Under the pieces are notes generated by a model that was not told the origin of the DNA, ran no database searches, and saw only the letters and a list, made by a program, of their open reading frames with translations. A stretch of 62,473 bases of DNA from Candidatus Bathyarchaeota archaeon (lineage in GTDB: Archaea; Thermoproteota; Bathyarchaeia; Bathyarchaeales; Bathycorpusculaceae), in NCBI GenBank assembly GCA_937873375.1, contig CALMWK010000077.1, forward strand, positions 1 through 62,473, in the 5' to 3' direction. The first letter of the stretch is position 1; every line of letters starts with the position of its first letter. This document shows positions 16,640-24,899 of the stretch, piece after piece. Made by a program: the position numbers and the translations under genes.

Positions 16640-17536
16640 ATGGCAAACCCACCCAAACATGTAAACAGCACCGAAGAATGTGACTCATGTCCAACATCCG
16701 ATGGATGCGACGACCAAAGAAAACAACAATGTGAACAAGAACACAAGCTGAAGTTAAATTTGGGCAGGGTTAAGTACAAAATAGCTGTCATCAGCGGCAA
16801 AGGTGGCGTCGGAAAAAGTACCGTAACCGCAAACCTTGCAATGGCGTTTGCAATGAAAGGTGATAAAGTCGGTGTTGTTGACGCTGACATTCACGGTCCA
16901 TGCATACCTAAGATGCTGGGTTTAAAAGGGCAAACTCTGAAAAGCGGACCTGATGGCTCGCTAAGTCCCGTCACTGGTCGTTTAGGAATAAAAGCTGTAT
17001 CTATGGACTTTTTGCTTCCAAATGATGAGGCGCCCATAATTTGGCGTGGTCCCCTGAAAATGCGTGCTATCCAGCAATTCTTGTCTGATGTAGCGTGGGG
17101 TGAACTTGACTATTTACTTGTAGACCTGCCGCCTGGAACTGGCGACGAACCGCTAAGTGTCATGCAGCTGATGCCAGATATGGATGGCGTTGTAATAGTG
17201 ACGATGCCCTCCGAGGTTTCTGAAGCAGTCGTTAAAAAATCTGTTTCCTTCGCTAAACAAGTCGGCGTTCCGGTTATCGGCATAATCGAGAATATGAGTG
17301 GTTTTGTCTGTCCTGACTGCGGAGCCAAAATTGACATTTTCAAAGCTGGCGGAGGCAAACGAATCGCCGATAGCATGACTGTTCCGTATCTGGGGTCAAT
17401 ACCCATAGATCCTAAGATTTGTAATGACTCTGACGGAGGTTTATCTTTCATGGCTGAAAAGTCGGCTTCACCAGCAGCCAAAGCGTTCGGGGAAATTGTC
17501 AAGAAAATTGAACAAGCTTTGGAAAACAAAAAATGA
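16640..17536 (+). CDS. Mrp/NBP35-type P-loop ATPase, Fe-S cluster carrier
   Basis: This 298-residue protein has the Walker A G-K-G-G-V-G-K-S-T near residue 55, and G-I-E-N-M-S-G-F-V-C-P-D-C-G with the C-x-x-C that binds a bridging cluster at the dimer interface. An N-terminal Cys-rich segment (C-D-S-C-P-T-S-D-G-C) is similar to NBP35-type extensions. It likely assembles or transfers Fe-S clusters in the cytoplasm. First gene of the plus-strand cluster; it faces the Lrp regulator. Confidence 0.9.
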   Translation: MANPPKHVNSTEECDSCPTSDGCDDQRKQQCEQEHKLKLNLGRVKYKIAVISGKGGVGKSTVTANLAMAFAMKGDKVGVVDADIHGPCIPKMLGLKGQTLKSGPDGSLSPVTGRLGIKAVSMDFLLPNDEAPIIWRGPLKMRAIQQFLSDVAWGELDYLLVDLPPGTGDEPLSVMQLMPDMDGVVIVTMPSEVSEAVVKKSVSFAKQVGVPVIGIIENMSGFVCPDCGAKIDIFKAGGGKRIADSMTVPYLGSIPIDPKICNDSDGGLSFMAEKSASPAAKAFGEIVKKIEQALENKK

Positions 17537-17574
17537 GTATGAAATTGTAACAAAAAAAGGATTGTGAGAAAAAA

Positions 17575-17952
17575 ATGAAAATTTGTGTAACCGCGTCAAC
17601 AGGCACAATAGACGCCCAAATCGATCCACGGTTTGGCAGATGTGCCTACTTTGTAGTTGTGGACTCTGAAACCATGCAGTTTGAAGCTGTCCCAAACTTG
17701 GCTTCAGGTGCAAGTGGTGGTGCAGGAATCCAAGCTGCCCAAGCAGTCGCCAATAAAGGAGCAAAGGTAGTTTTAACTGGAGATGTTGGACCTAACGCTT
17801 TTCACGCGTTGTCAGCTGCTGGCATAGAAATCGTGACAGGTGTTTCTGGCTCTGTCAAAGAGGCTGTTGAAAAGTTCAAGAGGGGCGACTTCAAGAAAAC
17901 TGGCGCACCCACCGTTGGCGACCATGCTGGTGTAAGCAAAACACAACGTTAG
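17575..17952 (+). CDS. NifX/NifB-C-terminal (dinitrogenase Fe-Mo cofactor) family protein, copy 1
   Basis: This 125-residue single-domain protein has the family start M-K-I-C-V-T-A-S-T-G and the P-R-F-G-R-C-A-Y-F motif. Relatives bind Fe-S or FeMo cofactor precursors; in non-diazotrophs the role is unknown. It sits between mrp and two MinD-ferredoxin genes, a combination often seen in anaerobes. Two paralogues lie at 23.2 and 24.5 kb. Confidence 0.88.
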   Translation: MKICVTASTGTIDAQIDPRFGRCAYFVVVDSETMQFEAVPNLASGASGGAGIQAAQAVANKGAKVVLTGDVGPNAFHALSAAGIEIVTGVSGSVKEAVEKFKRGDFKKTGAPTVGDHAGVSKTQR

Positions 17953-17990
17953 AAGTGCTGCTTGTTGAACTTGCCGAAAGAGTGTCCTGT

Positions 17991-18827
17991 ATGATTGTGA
18001 CCGTTGCAAGCGGAAAAGGCGGAACTGGCAAGACATCCGTAGCTGTGAACCTAGCTCTCTCAATAGAGAACGTTCAACTTCTAGACTGTGACGTCGAAGA
18101 ACCAAACGCCCATCTGTTCTTGCATCCAGAATTGCTCAAAACCGAACCCGTTTACACCTTTATTCCCTTTGTTAACCAAGAGTTATGCGACCACTGCGGA
18201 GTATGCTCCAAGTTCTGTCAATACCATGCCCTGTTTACCAGCCCAAACAATGTTCTAGTTTTTCCCGAGCTTTGCCACAGCTGTGGTGGCTGTATGATAG
18301 TTTGTCCAAAAAAAGCAATTACGGAGACAAAGAATAGAATTGGGAAACTAAATTTTTGTGCTGCTGAAGACTTGACGCTTGTTTACGGGGAACTTGAAAT
18401 AGGCAAGCCCATGTCAGTTCCAATTATAAAAGCCGTCAAGAAGCAGATGGATAAAAGTAAAAATGTGATTATTGATTCTCCACCTGGAACCTCATGCCCC
18501 TTCATTGAAACTGTTCGAGGCAGTGACTTCTGTGTTCTCGTAACGGAGCCTACACCTTTTGGTTTACACGATTTGAAGATAACTGTTCAGGTGTTACGTA
18601 AAATGATTGTTCCCTTCGGCGTTGTTGTTAACCGTGCAGGAGTAGGCGACAACAAAGTCTACGAATATTGCCAGCAAGAAAACATTCCGATATTGCTGGA
18701 AATTCCTTACCAAAGAAAAATCGCCGAGCTCTACTCAAGAGGCATTCCCTTCAGCCAAGAAATGCCTGAGTGGACAGAAAAGTTTCAAACGCTTTATAGC
18801 GACATAGGGAAGTTGGTTAAAAAATGA
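17991..18827 (+). CDS. MinD-superfamily ATPase with inserted ferredoxin domain, copy 1
   Basis: This 278-residue P-loop ATPase has a deviant Walker A, G-K-G-G-T-G-K-T-S, at the N-terminus. Two 4Fe-4S motifs, C-D-H-C-G-V-C-S-K-F-C and C-H-S-C-G-G-C-M-I-V-C-P, are inserted at about residues 64-100. The frame is open from 17955, but ATG 17991 (M-I-V-T-V-A-S-G-K-G-G) is the normal N-terminus. The fold suggests ATP-driven change coupled to electron or cluster transfer. It overlaps the next, homologous gene by four bases. Confidence 0.9.
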   Translation: MIVTVASGKGGTGKTSVAVNLALSIENVQLLDCDVEEPNAHLFLHPELLKTEPVYTFIPFVNQELCDHCGVCSKFCQYHALFTSPNNVLVFPELCHSCGGCMIVCPKKAITETKNRIGKLNFCAAEDLTLVYGELEIGKPMSVPIIKAVKKQMDKSKNVIIDSPPGTSCPFIETVRGSDFCVLVTEPTPFGLHDLKITVQVLRKMIVPFGVVVNRAGVGDNKVYEYCQQENIPILLEIPYQRKIAELYSRGIPFSQEMPEWTEKFQTLYSDIGKLVKK

Positions 18828-19690
18828 AGCAGCTAACGGTTTTGAGTGGAAAGGGCGGAACTGGAAAAACAACCATAACGGCTGCGTTTGCTGTTTTGGC
18901 GAAAAACGCGGTTGTTGCTGATTGTGATGTTGACGCGCCTGACCTTCACATGCTTTTACATCCTGAAGTTATGGAGACGCGAGAGTTTCGGGGTTCAAAG
19001 GTGGCGGTTATTGACAAAACAAAATGTACCAACTGCGGTTTATGCAAAGAAAACTGCCGTTTTGACGCGATAACAGGTGATTTGCAGGTTGAGGCTATTG
19101 CCTGTGAAGGTTGCGGTGTTTGCGCTCACGTTTGTCCAGTAGGTGCTATTACTTTGACTGAACGCGTTTCGGGAAGTTCCTATATTTCTAAGACCCAATA
19201 CGGTTTCATGGCGCACGCGCTGCTTAATCCCGGAGAATCTAACTCGGGAAAGCTTGTAACTTTAGTTAGACAGAACGCCAAGATATTGGCTAAAAAAGAA
19301 AATCGTGACCTGATTATAATCGATGGCTCGCCAGGAATTGGCTGTCCTGTTATAGCTTCAGTTACTGGGGTAGATGCTGCGTTGGTGGTTACTGAGCCAA
19401 CGTTGTCGGGCATTCACGACCTTGAGCGGGTGGTGCAGTTGCTAAACCACTTCAAGGTTACGCCGTTTGTCTGTGTAAACATGTATGACGTGAACACGGA
19501 TAACACCAACAAAATCTTGACTTACTGTAAAGACAACAGCATAGACGTTGTGGGCCTTGTTCCTTTTAGCTCTGAAGTCACCAAAGCCATGGTTAACGGA
19601 AAAACCATAATCGAAAACTTTCCCGCGAGTAATGTAGCTGGAGAAATAACCAATATGTGGAAAAAACTATCCACTTTCTTGGACTTGTAA
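18824..19690 (+). CDS. MinD-superfamily ATPase with inserted ferredoxin domain, copy 2
   Basis: This 288-residue protein has the same architecture as its upstream neighbour: Walker A G-K-G-G-T-G-K-T-T, then C-T-N-C-G-L-C-K-E-N-C and C-E-G-C-G-V-C-A-H-V-C-P. The four-base overlap and side-by-side paralogy suggest a heterodimer. These pairs typically accompany NifX-like and Mrp proteins. The exact process is undescribed. Confidence 0.9.
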   Translation: MKQLTVLSGKGGTGKTTITAAFAVLAKNAVVADCDVDAPDLHMLLHPEVMETREFRGSKVAVIDKTKCTNCGLCKENCRFDAITGDLQVEAIACEGCGVCAHVCPVGAITLTERVSGSSYISKTQYGFMAHALLNPGESNSGKLVTLVRQNAKILAKKENRDLIIIDGSPGIGCPVIASVTGVDAALVVTEPTLSGIHDLERVVQLLNHFKVTPFVCVNMYDVNTDNTNKILTYCKDNSIDVVGLVPFSSEVTKAMVNGKTIIENFPASNVAGEITNMWKKLSTFLDL

Positions 19691-19797
19691 CAGCACACTT
19701 TGATGATGTGCAGTTGGAGCTGCCTTTTTTGAAGAACGCCTTTGACCGCAAGACTAATTTTGTGCTATTACACATAATCAGTTTGGAGATGTGATAG

Positions 19798-19974
19798 TTG
19801 GTCCGTGAACTTACTATAACTATAGATGATGAATTGGAGAAAGAAATGAGTAAATGCCCCCAAATAGATTGGGCTGTTGTTCTCAGGAAAGCAATAAAAG
19901 ACTGTCTTAAGCGTAAAGAAATCTCCGAAGTGTACACTGCACCAGTTGAAACAGCGATAAAACAAGAAGAATAG
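19798..19974 (+). CDS. Small VapB-like antitoxin (orphan)
   Basis: TTG 19798 opens 58 codons, with GGAG about ten bases upstream. The product begins with a strand (R-E-L-T-I-T-I-D-D-E-L-E-K-E-M), then W-A-V-V-L-R-K-A-I-K-D-C-L-K-R-K, the pattern of ribbon-helix-helix VapB antitoxins with D-W-(A/S)-x-V-x-R-K-A. No PIN-domain toxin frame follows: the next 120 bases are non-coding, then comes the cyclodeaminase-family gene. Confidence 0.6.
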   Translation: MVRELTITIDDELEKEMSKCPQIDWAVVLRKAIKDCLKRKEISEVYTAPVETAIKQEE

Positions 19975-20100
19975 CAGTTTTTCTGTTGGGAAATGACGGA
20001 TTTGCCTGATTTTGCTTCACTTGCTTTTGGTTTTGTTCTATCCAGATGCATAGACCAAAGTTTAGGAATAAACAATAAGTGATTAGGTGGGGGCGAGGAA

Positions 20101-21090
20101 ATCAAAGTCTTATTGTTGTCTGAACAGGAAGTTGCTGAACTACTTTCGATTGAAGAAGTCATGGCTGCTGTCGAGGTAGCATTCAAAGAGGCGACTTTAG
20201 GCTACGCTCAAAATCCCCCGAAGGTCTACCTAAACTTTTCCCAGCACCGTGGTGACCTGCGAGTTATGCCTGCCTATTTAGAAAGACAGGATGTAGCCTC
20301 GGTTAAGCTGGTTAGTGCCCACCCTGATAATCCTCAAAAATTCGGTTTGCCAACAGTCCAAGGTACGCTTATGCTCTTTGACCCTAGAAACGGTTCACTT
20401 CTGTCAATAATGGGTGGACAAAACATTACTGCCCTGCGAACAGCTGCTGCAGGAGGCATAGCCGCCAAACACCTCGCAAACATGGACTCAAAAGTTGTCA
20501 CTTTTGTGGGCGCTGGTGTTCAGGCGCGAACGCAGTTTTTAGCGTTGTTAGCCGCTGGTTTCCGTTTTGAAGAAGTTAGGGTTTGGGATATATCGCCCAA
20601 AGCGGTTGCCGCGTTCATTTCCGATGTGAAATGTAAAGCGGGTCAACTCAAACTTGTTCATGTGACCAACCTTGCTGAGGCTATTCAAGGGACCGATATT
20701 GTTGTTACAACGACGCCTTCAAGGATGCCTTTAATTTTGGATTCTTGGGTTTCAGATGGTACGCATTTTAACTGTGTTGGGGCTGATGCTCCGGGAAAAG
20801 AAGAGATTGACCCTGAAATCTTGAAGAGGGCAAAGATAATTGTTGATAATTGGGAGCAAGCATGTCATAGTGGAGAAATAAATGTTCCATTGCGTAACGG
20901 CGTTATAAGCAAGGCTGACATTTGGGCGGAATTGGGCGAAATCCTGATTGGCATGAAGGTAGGTAGAACTTCACCTGAGGAAATAACAGTTTTTGATACT
21001 ACCGGAATTGCTGTTCAAGATGCTGTAACCGCCAACCTTGTCTACACGAAGGCTTTGCAGAACAAGCGTGGTTCTTTCATAGAAATATAG
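20101..21090 (+). CDS. Ornithine cyclodeaminase/mu-crystallin family dehydrogenase
   Basis: This ~325-residue NAD-dependent protein has the Rossmann motif V-G-A-G-V-Q-A-R near residue 133, G-G-Q-N-I-T-A-L-R-T-A-A-A and G-A-D-A-P-G-K-E-E. The family includes archaeal alanine dehydrogenase, ornithine cyclodeaminase and ketimine reductases; I cannot separate these. The usual start 'M-K-V-L-x-L-S-E' falls on an ATC codon at 20101, with AGGTGG about ten bases upstream. The first standard start is TTG 20113. Confidence 0.85.
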   Translation: MKVLLLSEQEVAELLSIEEVMAAVEVAFKEATLGYAQNPPKVYLNFSQHRGDLRVMPAYLERQDVASVKLVSAHPDNPQKFGLPTVQGTLMLFDPRNGSLLSIMGGQNITALRTAAAGGIAAKHLANMDSKVVTFVGAGVQARTQFLALLAAGFRFEEVRVWDISPKAVAAFISDVKCKAGQLKLVHVTNLAEAIQGTDIVVTTTPSRMPLILDSWVSDGTHFNCVGADAPGKEEIDPEILKRAKIIVDNWEQACHSGEINVPLRNGVISKADIWAELGEILIGMKVGRTSPEEITVFDTTGIAVQDAVTANLVYTKALQNKRGSFIEI

Positions 21091-21150
21091 GCAGTTTGTC
21101 TCCGCAGAGGCGTAAGCCAAGGAGATCTTTACCGATAAGCCGCGATTAAG

Positions 21151-21402
21151 TTACATTGGACATTTATACTCGCCTTTTTCCAAATACTCCATAGCTTTAG
21201 CTTCCTCACTTTGCCGTTTACGCTGTTTTTCTTCTGCAACTTTTATGTCGTCACATTTTTCAAAGATCAAAGCTTTGATAGCTTCTTTATTCTGGTTTAG
21301 ACCCAGATGTCTTTTTACGAATTCAAGCTTTTCAGCCTCGGGTACTTCAAAATCTATCATCTCAACTGTCTTTCGACCCACATTCGTAGGCTGCTCTTTC
21401 AG
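21151..21402 (-). CDS. Uncharacterised small charged protein
   Basis: A strong ribosome site GAGGAGGTGA ends six bases before a CTG codon at 21402. That start gives an 83-residue protein with M-I-D-F-E-V-P-E-A-E-K and F-V-K-R-H-L-G-L-N-Q-N-K-E-A-I-K-A. The frame continues upstream to TTG 21435, but that would place the ribosome site inside the gene. The helix-rich, lysine/glutamate-rich sequence could be a small DNA-binding or antitoxin-like protein. No firm family. Confidence 0.5.
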   Translation of the reverse strand: MKEQPTNVGRKTVEMIDFEVPEAEKLEFVKRHLGLNQNKEAIKALIFEKCDDIKVAEEKQRKRQSEEAKAMEYLEKGEYKCPM

Positions 21403-21472
21403 TTTTTTCACCTCCTCAATATTTTGTGAAAGCAAAAGAAGCGTTTATCGGCAGAGCGTAGGTGCATAATGT

Positions 21473-22039
21473 TTATGCTGAAAACAGCGTAAAGGATTGT
21501 TCTGGCAGGAAATCCATGTCTTTTTCAAGCTGGTACCCAGCTTCCTTCATTTCTTTTATTATAGTTTCTTTGTGGACGTGGTGTCCAAACATTCTGTGAA
21601 AACTGAATCGCCCACCACTTCTATACTCGATTATGGCGATTCTTCCTTTTGGTTTCAGTGAGTTCTTCAATTGTGTGAAGTAATCCACTCTGTTAGTTAG
21701 GTGATGGCAAACGTTGCGCATAAAGATTAAATCCAACTGCTTCTCAGGCAGACTTGCGTTCTCCTTTGGTGTGCGAACCGTTTCAACGTTTACTAATCCC
21801 TTCTCTTTAGCACTATTTTGGATGAACTCCAGAAAATTCTGGTTCACGTCAACAGCAAGTACCCGTCCTTCTGTTCCCACAGTTTCCGCAAACCGAAGCG
21901 CGAAGTAGCCGCCACCAGCCCCGACATCAGCAACTTTTTGTCCTTGCTGCAAATCTAACGCTTTCAATACTTCGTCTGGTTTGTTCTTTGGGTCGGAAGC
22001 TTTTTTGTTGAACATTTCTGCCTTAGGGTTTTTAATCAT
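21473..22039 (-). CDS. Class I SAM-dependent methyltransferase
   Basis: This 188-residue methyltransferase has motif I V-A-D-V-G-A-G-G-G-Y-F and V-L-A-V-D-V motif II, then F-M-R-N-V-C-H-H-L and S-L-K-P-K-G-R-I-A-I-I-E-Y. It is similar in style to UbiE/arsenite methyltransferase-like enzymes but lacks the extra cysteines of ArsM. It sits downstream of the small HTH and peroxiredoxin genes on the same strand. Confidence 0.8.
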   Translation of the reverse strand: MIKNPKAEMFNKKASDPKNKPDEVLKALDLQQGQKVADVGAGGGYFALRFAETVGTEGRVLAVDVNQNFLEFIQNSAKEKGLVNVETVRTPKENASLPEKQLDLIFMRNVCHHLTNRVDYFTQLKNSLKPKGRIAIIEYRSGGRFSFHRMFGHHVHKETIIKEMKEAGYQLEKDMDFLPEQSFTLFSA

Positions 22040-22141
22040 TGTTTCGCCTTATCAACAGTTTTGAGCAATTCCAATACTTTTTTCTTTGGTGTTTGTGCGA
22101 AACTGGAAAAGAAGGAAGTTGGGTTGTGTTCAATTGGTTTT

Positions 22142-22363
22142 TCACTGAATTGCTGTTTCCCCTGTCTTGGAGAGCCCGACTTTGTCGCCTGTTTCCTCTA
22201 CGAGGCCTGCGTTTTTGAGTTCGCGAAGCCCGCTTCTTACACGGAAAAGAGGTTGTCCTGTTTTGCTTGCAATTTGCTCAGGAGATGCTGCGCCGTCTTT
22301 TATTGCTTTTAGTACTGCCATTCCGCTTGATGTTGGTTTTCCGTCTGCAGATACACAGGGCAT
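22142..22363 (-). CDS. Small winged-helix protein
   Basis: This 73-residue protein is a single HTH: S-P-E-Q-I-A-S-K-T-G-Q-P-L-F-R-V-R-S-G-L, then R-E-L-K-N-A-G-L-V-E-E and a short wing with G-L-S-K-T-G-E. It starts four bases after the peroxiredoxin stop and is cotranscribed. It may regulate the peroxiredoxin or the NifX group, but nothing in the sequence shows it. Confidence 0.65.
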   Translation of the reverse strand: MPCVSADGKPTSSGMAVLKAIKDGAASPEQIASKTGQPLFRVRSGLRELKNAGLVEETGDKVGLSKTGETAIQ

Positions 22364-22367
22364 GCTC

Positions 22368-23027
22368 TCAACTCTCGGGCAGTTTTTTCATGCAGAGATA
22401 CCAGTCTTTGCATTCATATCCTTCTTTGAGTCTTTCTTCTGCTTGCTCAGTTGTGGCTGGCGCTGGAACTACCACGGGGTCGCCTGGTTTCCAATTTGCA
22501 GGGGTAGCTACTTTATGTTTGTCAGTTGTTTGCAGTGCATCAATTAGCCTTATGATTTCATTCATGTTTCTGCCTGTGGTTAGAGGGTAGTAAAGCATGG
22601 CGCGTATCTTACTTTCGGGGTCAATTATGAAGACACATCGGACTGTTTCTGTTTTGCTTTGTTCTGGATGTATCATTCCGTACTTTTTGGAAACTTCTTT
22701 GTTCAGGTCTGCGATAATGGGAAAGGGTATCTTGACTCCCATTTTCTGTTCAACATTTCTTGCCCAAGCTATGTGCGAAGAAACGCTGTCAACACTTAAA
22801 CCCAAGAGTTCTGTGTTTCTCTTCTTTAATTCATCGTAGATATTAGAGAACGCTATAAACTCAGTAGTGCAGACTGGCGTAAAATCCGCTGGATGCGAAA
22901 ACAACACAAGCCACGTTCCCTTGTAGTCTGAAAGTCGTAGTGTCCCCTGGGATGTTGCCGCTTCAAAATCTGGCGCCTTTTGACCTAGTACTGGCAACCC
23001 TGTCTCTTCTTTTAGAATTTCTGTCAT
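22368..23027 (-). CDS. Peroxiredoxin (Prx6/archaeal type)
   Basis: This 219-residue thiol peroxidase reduces peroxides in the cytoplasm. The peroxidatic cysteine is in D-F-T-P-V-C-T-T-E, and the C-terminal extension carries C-K-D-W-Y-L-C, as in archaeal decameric Prx. Its ATG is preceded by AAGGTGA. It is the first gene of a peroxiredoxin-HTH pair and lies in the redox neighbourhood. Confidence 0.93.
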   Translation of the reverse strand: MTEILKEETGLPVLGQKAPDFEAATSQGTLRLSDYKGTWLVLFSHPADFTPVCTTEFIAFSNIYDELKKRNTELLGLSVDSVSSHIAWARNVEQKMGVKIPFPIIADLNKEVSKKYGMIHPEQSKTETVRCVFIIDPESKIRAMLYYPLTTGRNMNEIIRLIDALQTTDKHKVATPANWKPGDPVVVPAPATTEQAEERLKEGYECKDWYLCMKKLPES

Positions 23028-23156
23028 TTATTTTTCACCTTTACTTCAAAATTTGCTGAGTATAATATGTTGTATTGATAATAAAAATATTTTTGTGTAA
23101 ATGTTTAGTTTCTAAACTTTTCAGTTTCAATTACCTGCTTTTTCTGCTGTCTATGT

Positions 23157-23537
23157 TCAACTTTTGTTGAGATTTCGTTGCGCGCTTTCTTTGCCCAGTT
23201 CCGGTAAAAGCCGTTTTAATGATTCAACGACTGCGATGTTAGGGTCAACTATTATGGTTGTTATTTTGTGATGTTCAAGCAACTTTGATGCGCCTGGTCC
23301 CATTTGAGAAGCAATTACCAAATTCACTTTCAAATCTGCTAACGTTTTTGCTGCAATCGGTCCAGAACCTTGTATGTAAGCTGCGGCGGGGTTATCGATT
23401 GTCTTTACACTTTTTATTTTGTTGTTTTCCACGTTTACGATTGTGAATGTCTTCGTTTTTCCGAAGACGTTTGAGACGGTATCTTCTGCGCCTTTATGTC
23501 CGTTTGTCGCTAACGCGATTATCGTAGTTTTATTCAT
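23157..23537 (-). CDS. NifX/NifB-C-terminal family protein, copy 2
   Basis: This 126-residue single-domain protein has I-I-A-L-A-T-N-G-H-K-G near the start, V-F-G-K-T-K-T-F-T and G-P-G-A-S-K-L-L. It likely binds a metal or Fe-S precursor. Its direction is minus; the DUF5320 gene lies 54 bases upstream on the same strand and a box A-like CTTTAAAACA lies near 23565. Confidence 0.85.
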   Translation of the reverse strand: MNKTTIIALATNGHKGAEDTVSNVFGKTKTFTIVNVENNKIKSVKTIDNPAAAYIQGSGPIAAKTLADLKVNLVIASQMGPGASKLLEHHKITTIIVDPNIAVVESLKRLLPELGKESAQRNLNKS

Positions 23538-23591
23538 TTTTTCACTTTCTGATTTGTAATTGTTTTAAAGAAAAAAGGATTGATTAAGTGG

Positions 23592-23864
23592 TTACTTGTT
23601 GAGTTCGTCTAGTCTTTCTTGGATTTTCTTGAGAGTTTCCTGCAGGGTTTTCTGTTGTTCTTCTATGAGTGCTTTTTGTTCAGCAAGTAATGTTGCTTCG
23701 TTTTCAGGTTTTGTTGCAGGTGCGACTGGGTAGGGACTATAAGGTCCGTATAGTTGCCAGCATGCGCCTCTTCCGTACAGCCATCCTGGTCTTTGCCATG
23801 GTGGTAAATGGCTGAATGGTCCTGCTCCTGGCCAGTTTCCTCTGTTTCTCCAACCTCCGGGCAT
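23592..23864 (-). CDS. DUF5320-like Gly/Pro-rich protein with coiled-coil tail
   Basis: This 90-residue protein has an N-terminal G/P/W/N-rich segment (M-P-G-G-W-R-N-R-G) and a C-terminal coiled coil rich in E, Q and K. This layout matches the DUF5320 family that accompanies NifX-like and DUF134 genes in anaerobes. The start ATG has AGGTGA upstream. It is divergent from the DUF134 gene across 107 bases. Confidence 0.7.
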   Translation of the reverse strand: MPGGWRNRGNWPGAGPFSHLPPWQRPGWLYGRGACWQLYGPYSPYPVAPATKPENEATLLAEQKALIEEQQKTLQETLKKIQERLDELNK

Positions 23865-23891
23865 TTTCTTTTTTCACCTCTTTGAGTATTT

Positions 23892-23905
23892 TGTGCTTAT
23901 GCACA
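23892..23905. promoter_or_regulatory. Inverted repeat in the DUF5320/DUF134 divergent region
   Basis: TGTGC-TTAT-GCACA is a perfect five-base inverted repeat with a four-base spacer. A box A (AAAATATATAAGT, about 23929-23941) for the plus-strand gene lies 24 bases further on. It is a candidate operator for the DUF134 HTH protein encoded alongside. Confidence 0.45.
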
Positions 23906-23971
23906 CATTCAATTATGGAATTAGACACAAAAATATATAAGTGTTGCGGCACAAATCAATAACTGATAATC

Positions 23972-24295
23972 ATGGGCTGGCGACATAGACGCGGATGCAG
24001 AGGGCGCTTTCCAAAACGAATTAACATACAGCAGCCTCTGGGAATTAACCAGTTCTCACCTACTCCCCAAACCAACTCCGCTCCCGTAATTATCGAGCAA
24101 GCAGAAATCGAAGCTCTAAGACTCGTTGACTTGGAGGGTCTTTCTCAGGAGGAAGCTGGTGCTCGGATGGGTGTTTCTAGAGGAACCATATGGCGGATGG
24201 TGCAGAGTGCCCGCAAAAAAGTGGCTCAGGCTCTGACTGAGGGGCGTCCCTTGGTTGTTGCTGTGGGTCCATCTTCTGAAGAGCGTGGAGCATAG
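23972..24295 (+). CDS. DUF134 family HTH protein
   Basis: This 107-residue protein has the DUF134 N-terminus with basic residues and C-R-G-R-F-P. A sigma-70 region 4-like HTH follows: E-A-L-R-L-V-D-L-E-G-L-S-Q-E-E-A-G-A-R-M, then G-V-S-R-G-T-I-W-R. It is a probable transcription regulator of the NifX/DUF5320 genes around it. The box A at 23929-23941 is ~35 bases upstream. Confidence 0.85.
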   Translation: MGWRHRRGCRGRFPKRINIQQPLGINQFSPTPQTNSAPVIIEQAEIEALRLVDLEGLSQEEAGARMGVSRGTIWRMVQSARKKVAQALTEGRPLVVAVGPSSEERGA

Positions 24296-24309
24296 TTTAA
24301 CGTTTTTGG

Positions 24310-24330
24310 CTTGCGCAAGTGGCTGTGCAC
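24310..24330. promoter_or_regulatory. Palindromes upstream of NifX copy 3
   Basis: CTTGCGCAAG (24310-24319) is a perfect ten-base palindrome, followed six bases later by GTGCAC (24325-24330). They lie between the DUF134 gene and the next NifX-like gene and may be operators. This is seen by eye, with no binding evidence. Confidence 0.35.
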
Positions 24331-24462
24331 GTTTTTTGTACTGATGTCCATTTTCCAATATGGGTTATGTTATCTGTTTGTTTTTTAAACAAAAAGTATT
24401 AATATTGTTTATGTATTAAACTGGATTCGGTAAAAGGTAACAAGCTAAAAGAGGTAAACCAA

Positions 24463-24837
24463 ATGACTAAAAGAATAGTAATGCCAGTAGAAAATCAAGC
24501 TGGTTTAGAAGCGCCCATCGCGCAACACTTCGGAAAAGCACCCTACTACGCAGTTGTTGATTTAGACGAGAACAGCGCGGTCTTAAACATAAAAACCGAA
24601 ATGAACAGAAGCGAACATGCCGGAGGCATAGGGCTTCCCCACGAGAATCTCTTGGTCCTAAAACCTGACGTTTTTGTAGTGTATGGTATGGGGCCTGGTT
24701 GCTTACGGAGCCTTCAAAGCACTGGCATGACCGTGCTCAAAGCCGTTGGGAACACTGTGAACGACATCGTCACCGCGTTTAAGGAAGGTCAGCTTAAAGT
24801 GCTTGAAGGTGGCTGCGAACATTCTCATCATCACTAA
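24463..24837 (+). CDS. NifX/NifB-C-terminal family protein, copy 3, with His-rich C-terminus
   Basis: This 124-residue protein has R-I-V-M-P-V-E-N-Q at the start, A-Q-H-F-G-K-A-P-Y-Y and G-M-G-P-G-C. The C-terminus ends C-E-H-S-H-H-H, which could bind metal. The ribosome site AGAGGT is eight bases before the ATG. It is downstream of DUF134 and part of the redox neighbourhood. Confidence 0.88.
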   Translation: MTKRIVMPVENQAGLEAPIAQHFGKAPYYAVVDLDENSAVLNIKTEMNRSEHAGGIGLPHENLLVLKPDVFVVYGMGPGCLRSLQSTGMTVLKAVGNTVNDIVTAFKEGQLKVLEGGCEHSHHH

Positions 24838-24899
24838 GCTTGATGTTTAATGGTTAATTTTAAATTGTTAGCCTGAGAAAAGGATAGCTGGTGAATTAA

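Noticed and set aside
19593-20186. Minus-strand ORF of 197 codons
   Set aside because: Ser/Thr-rich shadow of the MinD and antitoxin frames on the plus strand, both of which have clear motifs and start sites.
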